A DNA stretch of 19,134 bases from CAYNXB01 sp964401045 (lineage in GTDB: Bacteria; Pseudomonadota; Alphaproteobacteria; Sphingomonadales; Sphingomonadaceae). Made by a program: the position numbers and the translations under genes. The stretch spans positions 1-19,134 of the forward strand of contig CAYNXB010000050.1 of NCBI GenBank assembly GCA_964401045.1, given 5' to 3'. Positions 8,422-15,400 of this stretch are shown piece after piece (position 1 is the stretch's first letter; each line of letters begins with the position of its first letter). Under the pieces are notes generated by a model. The model worked only from the letters and a program-made list of their open reading frames with translations, ran no database searches and was not told where the DNA came from.

Positions 8422-8427
8422 GGCAAA

Positions 8428-8433
8428 TCTCCC
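8428..8433 (-). promoter_or_regulatory. Ribosome binding site supporting the GTG start of the DDE-less homologue
   Basis: GGGAGA on the minus strand, six bases before the GTG at 8421. It is the best ribosome binding site near this gene. Confidence 0.5.
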
Positions 8434-8561
8434 GGCGCTCGACGCGCCCGCCTGGTGTGCTTGTCTATCGCCAAGAGATGATCGACCAGGAAGGCGAGCG
8501 GGCGGCGCATACCACCAACCGACTGGTGCGGGCGAGAGGTCGCGCGCTCCGCGCGTCGCTC

Positions 8562-8588
8562 CGGGCGAACCGGGCGAACCGGGCCAGC
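8562..8588. repeat. Three-copy 9-base tandem repeat
   Basis: Two perfect copies of CGGGCGAAC are followed by a partial third (CGGGCCAGC). If translated in the long form of the minus-strand gene it gives a Pro-Gly-Ser run. Confidence 0.7.
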
Positions 8589-8760
8589 CAGTCATTGCAC
8601 CAACGACGAACGCTCATCGCACTGGCCATCGCCTGTGGCGCTGTTCGCCGCCCGGGCTGTGGGGACCGGCGCATGCTTGGGCACCTCGACCGGGTCCCGA
8701 AGGCGGGTGGATAGCGCCAACGGGTTCCCTCCGGGCTGGCGTTATGGCACCGCTCGCCCA

Positions 8761-8871
8761 ATGCGCGGCATCGACAAAACCGAACTCGAAGTGCTCCTGG
8801 TGGCGCTCCTCGCGGTGCCGGCAACCGCCTATTACGCGCTGCGGGCTGTCGCGGCTGTGCTGTCCGGCTAG
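8761..8871 (+). CDS. Possible 36-residue membrane peptide
   Basis: Reads MRGIDKTELEVLLVALLAVP and continues with an Ala/Val-rich hydrophobic stretch to a stop at 8869-8871, giving one likely membrane helix. No clear ribosome binding site is present; the frame is open upstream to a GTG at 8707 and further. It ends one base before the candidate right repeat of the element and points opposite to the transposases. I do not recognise it. It may be a small passenger gene or chance. Confidence 0.3.
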   Translation: MRGIDKTELEVLLVALLAVPATAYYALRAVAAVLSG

Positions 8872-8880
8872 ATTGGCAGG
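8869..8880 (-). repeat. Candidate right terminal inverted repeat
   Basis: On the minus strand it reads CCTGCCAATCTA, one mismatch from the left candidate at 6513-6524. The bases just outside (ATCGATTT) do not repeat on the left side. Confidence 0.35.
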
Positions 8881-8914
8881 ATCGATTTACGCGGCAGCAA
8901 GCTGCAGCCTTCGC

Positions 8915-9055
8915 TCAGAAGCGTATTTTATCCGCGAACCGCTTGCCGCGATAGGTGCGCGCAAACGCAAGCCCATCCGCCGCCCATTTGTCGCCCGGCC
9001 AAGACGTGTCGACCCCTTGAACGCTATCGCGAGGTGGTGGACCATCGACTGCCAT
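8915..9055 (-). CDS. Possible 46-residue protein of unknown function
   Basis: An ATG-started minus-strand frame whose second half reads GDKWAADGLAFARTYRGKRF and ends in a basic tail. That half looks like ordinary protein sequence, perhaps the C-terminus of a lost gene joined to unrelated DNA. No ribosome binding site was found. It lies exactly between the candidate element end and the truncated GST gene, so it could be a breakpoint scar. I do not recognise the family. Confidence 0.25.
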   Translation of the reverse strand: MAVDGPPPRDSVQGVDTSWPGDKWAADGLAFARTYRGKRFADKIRF

Positions 9056-9343
9056 GATTGCAATCCAGCATTCCACCGTGATCGCGGCATGGAATTCCTG
9101 CGCGAACTGGACGCTCGACTAGCCGCGGCAGGCCACCTGTGCGGAGCCGAGCCGGGACTCGCCGATGCAGCCATCATGCCGTTCGTTCGCCAGTTTGCGG
9201 CGGTCGACCGCGAATGGTTCTCCGACCAGGCTTTGCAGCGCCTGCATGCGTGGCTCGAGAGCCATATTGCCTCACCGTTGTTTCACTCGGTCATGGTGCG
9301 GTCGGAGCCATGGTCGTCGGACGAGAAGGGGCGGCCAGGATGA
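9050..9343 (+). pseudogene. 5'-truncated glutathione S-transferase-like gene
   Basis: Only the C-terminal helical GST domain is present: FHRDRGMEFLRELDARL, then GLADAAIMPFVRQFAAVDREWF and LHAWLESHIASPLFHSVMVR, close to alphaproteobacterial GST-like proteins. The N-terminal thioredoxin-like half, with the glutathione site, is absent; a full protein would have over 200 residues and about 97 remain. The frame stays open upstream but without homology. Its stop overlaps the start of the next gene (ATGA at 9340-9343), so the two were once translationally coupled. The loss lies beside mobile DNA and probably resulted from its insertion or a linked deletion. Confidence 0.75.
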
Positions 9344-9817
9344 GCGTTGCCTTCCGCCGTGACAGCGACGAAGAGCACGTGGAGCCGAAGTTTGAGCTGC
9401 CGCTCCCAGCCGGTCCAAAACTGGTGACCGCACGCGGCCTGGAGCTGATCGAAGACACCCATCCGTGCTTTTCAACAAGACCTTGCGACTGCGACCGAAG
9501 AAGCGGCGATCGCCGGGATCAAGCGCGACCTACGCTATTGGCAATCGCGGCGGATTACGGCGGAAGTTCCGCCCCCGGCTGACGGCGCGAAAGTCGAATT
9601 CGGCGTCACCGCTCACTTGCTGCTGAACGGCAAGCCCAAATGCTTCCGGATCGTGGGAGACGATGAGGCGTACCCCGCGTTCGGGATGATCTCCTTCAAG
9701 GCGCCGTTGGCGCAAGCGATCCTGGGAGCGGCGGCGGGAGACGTTCTTCCGTTCGGCGATACAGAAGAAGCGATCCATGTTGTCGCTATCGAACTTCCTC
9801 CCACGCGGGCCGGTTAG
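9340..9817 (+). pseudogene. Frameshifted GreA/GreB-family gene
   Basis: The N-terminal part (MSVAFRRDSDEEHVEPKFEL, with an LVTARGLELIED coiled-coil start) is in one frame. From about 9467 the homology continues in the next frame: DLATATEEAAIAGIKRDLRY, then the C-terminal FKBP-like Gre domain with VGDDEAYPAFGMISFKAPLA to a TAG at 9815-9817. One extra base (or two lost) near 9455-9466 explains the break. An intact product would be about 158 residues and would act on backtracked RNA polymerase. Either the gene is inactive or this is a sequence error; the adjacent broken GST makes decay likely. Confidence 0.8.
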
Positions 9818-9979
9818 CGGCAGGTCCAAAAATGGCCCAGGAGACCACCGGCTGTAGGACTGAGTGGTCGCACAGGGCAACGGTCCGCTTATAGCGTTAT
9901 CGATCGCAGCTTAACCAGGCAAAGCCGATTTCCCGGTCAACGCTTGACGCAATCAGCGGTCGCTGGAACGACATTCACA
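9818..9979. other. Intergenic spacer before the ATP-grasp gene
   Basis: 162 bases in which no gene, repeat or clear promoter was recognised. Confidence 0.4.
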
Positions 9980-12157
9980 ATGATCGAACGCAGTTTCCGC
10001 CGGTATTACGGCCCGTCACGTCGACACAGCCGCGCTTGTGTCGAAATGAGCTTCCCCCTCGAGCATGAAACTCGGCGCCTGACGGCGCTTGAACCGGTGT
10101 TGGCTAGTTTCGGGTTTAAGCTCGGAGAGTTCCTTCCTGAAACTTTGCTCCCGTTGGAGGCGGCCGTCTGTCATCTAGCACGCGCGATGTTGGCCAATGC
10201 AGCCCTCGCGCTGCCTACTCCGTGGTGGAACAGACATGGACGTGAAGAGGACAGTGGCTGGGTAGCGATCAGCCATCCATACCCCGAAGTCGCCATGCTA
10301 GCCCTTGATGGCGCGCTCGATCTCGTACGATTGAAGGGGCAAGTCCCAGACGCCACCGCCAACAAACTGCGCCGGCTGTCTCAATGGCTGGCGACCGTGA
10401 TGAAGTCCGGATTCCTGCTTCAAGCCGCGGCGGATGCCTTCGGCCTCGACGTTGTTCATCTAAACGCAGAATCACACGTTTATCAGATTGGGCAGGGTGC
10501 GCGTGGTTTCCACTTCGAGCAAGCATCGAACGAACGCGACGCGCTGACCGGTGCAATCGTTGCCAGGAACAAGCGACTGACCACGCTCACCCTGCGCAAG
10601 TTCGGCTTTCCTGTGCCACGCGGCGAGCTGGTGAGCGACGAGCGGCAGGCAGGCGCCGCCATCACCCGGATTGGGTTTCCGTGCGTCGTCAAACCTGTTT
10701 CAATGGACAAGGGCACCGGCGTCGCGACCTCGTTGAAGACGGAAGCTCAGGTCATCGCAGCAGTGGCTCACGCCAAGAGGCTTTCCTCAAAAGCGGTGCT
10801 GATCGAGAACCACATAGAAGGCGTCGACCATCGCATGATGGTCGCAGGCGGAGAGCTTCTGTGGGCTTACCGAAAGGATCCAGCCAGTCTCTATGGCGAC
10901 GGTAAGGCAACTGTCGCTCAACTCATCGAACGCGAAAACCGCAATCGGGCGGAGATCCGCAGCGGTAGCGAAGTCTATCGCTACCCCATCATCACGGACG
11001 ACGCTTTCGAGCACTTCTTGACCGGCCGCTACGGCATAGGTTCCGAAACCGTGTTGCCGGCCGGAACCGGGATCGAGGTTGCGCCGCAAGCCAATATCGC
11101 CCGAGGCGGGCTTCTCAAAGACGTCACCGGTTCAGTGCACCCCGACAACCGAATGCTTGCAATCCGGACCGCACGGCTGCTCCGTTTGCACACGGCGGGG
11201 ATCGATTTCATGACTCCGGATATCTCGCGCTCGTGGAAGGAAATCGATTGTGCGATCATAGAGATCAACGGCGCGCCAGGAATTTCGGGAATGGGAGACG
11301 CCAGTCTGCTGTTGCGCACATCGTTTCCGAACCGCCTGACGGGACGGATTCCGACCGTCGTCGTCATTGGGGACATGGATTTCCGTACCCGCTCCGCCGA
11401 GGTGGTTCGTGCAGCATTTATTGCGCATGGACTTTGCCTCCGCGTTGCCGATTACGGAGTCGGGTCCGGAAAAGCCGACGGCCAGCATTTCCCGTTAGCT
11501 CAGACGGTTGAAACCTTGTTGCTCGATCCCGAAGCGGAGGCAGCGCTGATCGCGTGCGGTCCGGGCGAGGTCGAGCGATGGGGCCTGCCGGTCCGGCACT
11601 GCCCCCTCCTGATTGTACAGGGCGATGCTCCGCCAGAATGGCTTGCTCGCCGGGCGGGAGCGGTGCTTGCGGCAGGGGTATCACGGGCCGAGATTGAGAA
11701 CGCGGTAACCAGTCTCGCTCGCCGCTATGTTGATCCCGCAGAAGGCGGCCCTCGGCCAGTGCTCGAGCCACTTGGACCGTACCGGGAAAACGAGTACCGG
11801 CTCAGGGTGTGGCGGGTGCGTTCCGCGCCCAAGGCTTGGTTCTGGGGCCAAGTCGGACTCAAAGCGCCAAATCCCGACGGGCTGATCACACAGGACGATT
11901 TACTCGCCGCGGTCTGTGCTCTCGCGAATGACGCGCTTCGGGGCACGGTCGAGTTGCCCGGGACCTTTGCTTACGAGGAGCTCACTGGCAGCTGGTTCAG
12001 GATGACCTTCGAGGCTGCAATTTCCCTGCCGGAAGAGGCAAGCGAAGCGGCACGCGCGGCCCTGCTTACCGCCACAGAACGGGTAAACGGGATCGCTGCA
12101 GCAAAGGGAGTCGACGAAAACCTAAGTGAGCCAAACAGGCGAAACACTCTTAATTAG
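9980..12157 (+). CDS. Cyanophycin-synthetase-like ATP-grasp protein with degenerate Mur-ligase-like domain
   Basis: 725 residues from the ATG at 9980; an in-frame TTG at 9944 would add 12. The order resembles CphA. An N-terminal domain is followed by the lead-in IGQGARGFHFEQASNERDAL and the ATP-grasp core: CVVKPVSMDKGTGVATS (near 235-251), IEGVDHRMMV (279-288), LYGDGKATVAQLI and the metal-site-like EINGAPG (428-434). CphA next has a Mur-ligase domain starting with a GTNGKTT P-loop. Here the equivalent is TVVVIGDMDFRTRSA (459-473), with no P-loop, although later segments (VETLLLDPEAEAALIACGPG) still align in style. It is shorter than typical CphA (about 870-900). A plausible role is an ATP-dependent peptide or amino-acid ligase with only one active half; making cyanophycin itself seems unlikely. 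No cyanophycinase or partner gene is in view. Confidence 0.8.
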   Translation: MIERSFRRYYGPSRRHSRACVEMSFPLEHETRRLTALEPVLASFGFKLGEFLPETLLPLEAAVCHLARAMLANAALALPTPWWNRHGREEDSGWVAISHPYPEVAMLALDGALDLVRLKGQVPDATANKLRRLSQWLATVMKSGFLLQAAADAFGLDVVHLNAESHVYQIGQGARGFHFEQASNERDALTGAIVARNKRLTTLTLRKFGFPVPRGELVSDERQAGAAITRIGFPCVVKPVSMDKGTGVATSLKTEAQVIAAVAHAKRLSSKAVLIENHIEGVDHRMMVAGGELLWAYRKDPASLYGDGKATVAQLIERENRNRAEIRSGSEVYRYPIITDDAFEHFLTGRYGIGSETVLPAGTGIEVAPQANIARGGLLKDVTGSVHPDNRMLAIRTARLLRLHTAGIDFMTPDISRSWKEIDCAIIEINGAPGISGMGDASLLLRTSFPNRLTGRIPTVVVIGDMDFRTRSAEVVRAAFIAHGLCLRVADYGVGSGKADGQHFPLAQTVETLLLDPEAEAALIACGPGEVERWGLPVRHCPLLIVQGDAPPEWLARRAGAVLAAGVSRAEIENAVTSLARRYVDPAEGGPRPVLEPLGPYRENEYRLRVWRVRSAPKAWFWGQVGLKAPNPDGLITQDDLLAAVCALANDALRGTVELPGTFAYEELTGSWFRMTFEAAISLPEEASEAARAALLTATERVNGIAAAKGVDENLSEPNRRNTLN

Positions 12158-12159
12158 AT

Positions 12160-12314
12160 GTAGGGACATTGCCCGCCGAGCGCGAATACAGAAGCTCGCA
12201 TCGTCCACGCCAACGTCCACAACCACTTCAACCAAGAGCGTCATCTCGTCGATCGTCAGACATTCAAGAAACGACGCTCGGCGGCCTTCCGAGTGGCAAA
12301 CCCTCATGATCTGA
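12160..12314 (+). pseudogene. C-terminal remnant of a transposase (probably IS6-like), two frameshifts
   Basis: Joined across frames this reads RIQKLAS, then VHANVHNHFNQERHLVDRQT and FKKRRSAA, then EWQTLMI and a stop. That is the ending I know from IS6-like transposases of alphaproteobacteria. Frame breaks fall near 12203 and near 12285. Nothing of the catalytic core remains; the remnant begins right after the stop of the ATP-grasp gene. The IS family assignment is from memory of this ending. Confidence 0.6.
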
Positions 12315-12480
12315 TCGCGCGCTATAGTGGCGATAGCTGACCGGAGACGAGTTGCGGTTAGACTGACAGTACCGTCCGTAGCACCTCGACGAGGGTTGTC
12401 ACTCGGAAGCCTGTGCTATCTAAGAAATTTTGCAGCATGGCTGCGAATCAGGGGGCCGTGCGCGCGCGGCGATAATAATC
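12315..12480. other. Leader region upstream of the giant adhesin gene
   Basis: No ORF of note. It contains the promoter candidate and a small inverted repeat (GCAGC-ATG-GCTGC, near 12433-12445) between that candidate and the ribosome binding site. Confidence 0.4.
12396..12422 (+). promoter_or_regulatory. Possible promoter of the adhesin gene
   Basis: TTGTCA (12396-12401) and TATCTA (12417-12422) resemble -35 and -10 boxes, but the 15-base spacing is short. A guess from consensus only. Confidence 0.25.
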
Positions 12481-12487
12481 AGGGGAG
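12481..12487 (+). promoter_or_regulatory. Ribosome binding site of the adhesin gene
   Basis: AGGGGAG, four bases before the ATG at 12492. It is a strong Shine-Dalgarno match and fixes the start. Confidence 0.75.
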
Positions 12488-12491
12488 CCTA

Positions 12492-15400
12492 ATGGGTCTG
12501 CAGCGCCTTATGCGCCAGCATTTGCTGGCCAGCACTTGTAGCTTTGCCGCAATTGCGGTTCTGAGCGCCGCACCGGCGAACGCGCAGGACAAGGCGCCGG
12601 ATGCCACGACCTACCAGCCCTTCGGCGAAGTCGTCGCGCAAGCCGGATCGGACGAATCCGGCGTTTCGCTCGAAGGCTGGTCCCCGATCGTCCAGGGCGA
12701 CGACGCGCTGCTGTTCCTCGACGGCCGCATCGGCGTGACGGACGATACCGACGGCTACACCAACCTTGGGCTCGGCGTGCGCGCGATCGTCGGCGATTCG
12801 GTGGTCCTCGGCGGTTACGGCTATTTCGACTACACCCGCGACAAGTCGAACCGCGATTTCTACGGCGCGACCTTCGGTGCGGAGCTGATGACCCCGCGGT
12901 TCGAGCTGCGCGCGAACTATTATCTGCCGACTTCCGACGACAAGTACCTGGGCACCGAGGTCGCGTCGACTGGTGCGCTGGTGATCGACGGCAACGAGCT
13001 GCTCGAGCGCCGCGACACGATGTCGTTCGATCTCACGAGCATGAAGGGCATCGACGGCGAAGTCGGCGTCAAGCTGTTCGCCGCCGATGACGGCAGCCAG
13101 GATTTCCGCCTCTACGGCGGGGGCTATCATTACTGGGATCGGCTGGTCGACGATTTCGACGGCGGTTACGGCGAAGCCGAATACCGGCTCAACGGCGTGC
13201 TGGGCGAGGGTTCGTTCCTGTCGCTCGCCGGACGGGTGAGCGACGACAACCAGCGCGGCACCGATGTCTCCGGCCAGGTTCGCCTGCGGCTCTCGTTCGG
13301 CAAGCCGCGAGGTGCCGCCGCCAACCTGACCGACGTCGAAAGCCGCATGACCGAGCGCGTGCGCCGTCGCGGGCCGATCATGGTGCAGACCCGCGCCACC
13401 CCCGGCACGCGCGACTTCGGTGTGCTCAACGATCTCACCGGCCAGCAATTCGGACAGTTCTTCTTCGCCGATGGCGCGAATTCCGCTGGGGCGGGCGATC
13501 CCGACGACGCGACCACGCTGGGCGATGCCGCGGCGCGGGCCGGGGCCGGTGATACGATCGTCGCCGAAGGTGGCCACGGCACAATCGCGACCACGGGTGT
13601 GACTCTTGCCGATGGCGCCAGCCTTGTGGGCGGCGGGGCGACCACGCTGCAGGTCCGCACCGAGCACGGCGGGGTTCGCCCGTACACGCTCGGCATCGCC
13701 GCAGGCACGATCGCCAATAGCGACGATGCTGCCGACACGCTGACGCTCGGCGACGGCAACCTCGTAGCCGGCCTGAGCCTGGTCGGCGGCGCCAACGCCA
13801 TCGTCGGCGAGGGGATTTCCGGCGCTACGATCCGCGACGTCACCATCTCGGACGTTGCCCAGAGTGGCATCGCACTGACCGACGCCGGACTAGTGTCTGT
13901 TACCGGCAGCGAGATCAGCAGCGGCGCATCCGGCGCGCTCGCGATCGGCGGGGCGAGCACGGTCGCGTTGAGCGGTCTCCAGCTCTCCAGCACCGGCGGG
14001 ACCGTTCTGTCGCTCGACGGCAGCGGCGCGGATCTAATCGTGACGCAATTCAGCGATCTCACAGTCCTCGGCGACAACGGCGAGACCGGCGGCGTGCGCG
14101 TTACCGACGCGACGTTCGACGCAGACCCGACCACTTCGGCGATTGAGAACGTCGACGGTGGCGACCTCTCGGTCGGTGCCACGGGCCGTGTGGGCGGCGA
14201 CGGGTTGGCGCTCGATGGTGTGCTTGGCGGGATCGAATTCGGCGACGTCGACGTGTTCACCGATGGCGGCACCGGCCTCTATATTCGCGATGGCGAGGGG
14301 AAAGCGGGCAGCTTCTTCTTCGGCAACACCTCCGGCACCATCGACGCCAACGGCGGCGCGGCGGCGGATATCGATCCGGTAACCGTCGCCTCCACGTTCG
14401 ATGCGATCACTTCGACCGGCAGTCCCGGCGCGGGCCTGCTGTTCGACACCGTCGCCGGAAGCTTCACCGTCACCGGGCCGACCACTGTCACCAGTCCGGC
14501 GACCGACGGCATCGTCATCCGTAACTCGACCGCCGACTTCAACTTCGGCGCGACCAAGATCATCGGCTTCTCGGACACCGGCGTCGATCTCACCGGCGCC
14601 CAGGGCGACGCTAAGTTCGCCTCGCTAGACATCGTGGGCGACGGCTCGGCCGGCTCGAAGGGCATCGACCTCTCGGGTTCGAGCAACACTGGCGGCTTCC
14701 TCGGCACCACCGGCTCAAGCAGCGTCTCCGGCGTGGATATCGGCATCGACCTGTCCGGCGCCGAACTCACCGGCACGTTCCAGTTCGGCGACGGCTCGGA
14801 CACCGATGCCAACGGCGCGGCCTCGTCGATCGACGCCGACACGCCGATCGTCGCCACCGATCTCGGCACCACCGGAACTTACAACATTCTCGATGCCGAG
14901 CTCACTGGTGACATCACCGGCCTCGCCGGCGACCAGATCACCGTGTTCTTCGTTGACAGCACCGCGGGCGCGGGCAGCGCGAGCGATCCCGGAACCCTGG
15001 CGCAGGCGGAAGCGTCCGGCGCCGACATCATCATCCTGGTGAATGACGGGCTGGGTGACCTCGACGCAGCGGGTTCAGGCGCGGACGATACTTTGGTGCT
15101 TCTCGCGGGGCAGCACCTGACCGGCTTCTACGGGCAGGATGCGTTCACTTACAACCAGGGCGGCCCGCAGGATAACCTGCTGGTCCACGGTCTTGCCGCT
15201 GGCATAGAGGTGACGGTCGACGATCCGACCGGCAATGGTGCCGCCACGCTCGTCTCGAGCACCGACGATGCGGTAACCGCCGGCGGCGGCACGCGGATCG
15301 ATCACGTCGTTATCGGCGATTCCGCGGAATTCGGAGTGAGAGTCGGCGGAGTGGCCGGCACGGTCCAGATCGGTGACAGCGATATCGAATCGCTCGCCAT

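Larger units (their letters stand above)
8422..8760. other. Upstream region of the transposase pair, no firm gene
   Basis: 339 bases with open frames on both strands but none with a recognisable product or good start signal. It contains a short tandem repeat at 8562-8588. Any promoter driving the two minus-strand genes should lie here; I could not pick out a convincing one. Confidence 0.4.
6513..8880. mobile_element. Candidate IS1595-like element carrying two transposase-family genes
   Basis: The proposed span is set by short imperfect inverted repeats (CCTGCCAAT at the left, ATTGGCAGG at the right) that lie where ends would be expected. The left repeat is about 40 bases past the stop of the active-looking transposase. 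The right one directly follows a small ORF. Inside are the intact DDE-type transposase, its overlapping DDE-less relative and a possible 36-residue membrane peptide. No 8-base target duplication was found at these borders, so the exact ends are uncertain; the presence of IS1595-like genes is not. Confidence 0.5.

Noticed and set aside
7435..8481. 348-codon plus-strand frame opposite the DDE-less transposase homologue
   Set aside because: No recognisable domain; the minus strand carries the IS1595-like signature.
8562..8588. Tandem repeat as a CRISPR-like or origin iteron array
   Set aside because: Three 9-base copies without spacers, no cas or replication genes, and GC-rich rather than AT-rich surroundings.
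8198..9343. 381-codon plus-strand ORF ending in the GST domain
   Set aside because: Only the last 97 or so codons have GST similarity. The front is antisense to a transposase-family gene and is unlikely to be a real fusion.
12122..12307. 61-codon minus-strand ORF after the ATP-grasp gene
   Set aside because: It is antisense to the recognisable transposase remnant, and its sequence resembles nothing else I know.
13166..14272. Long Pro/Ser-rich minus-strand frames across the adhesin gene (also 12489-13667, 15939-16997, 17759-18679)
   Set aside because: Mirror products of the Gly/Ser/Thr/Asp-rich adhesin codons; the plus frame is open for over 6.6 kb with a signal peptide and barrel.
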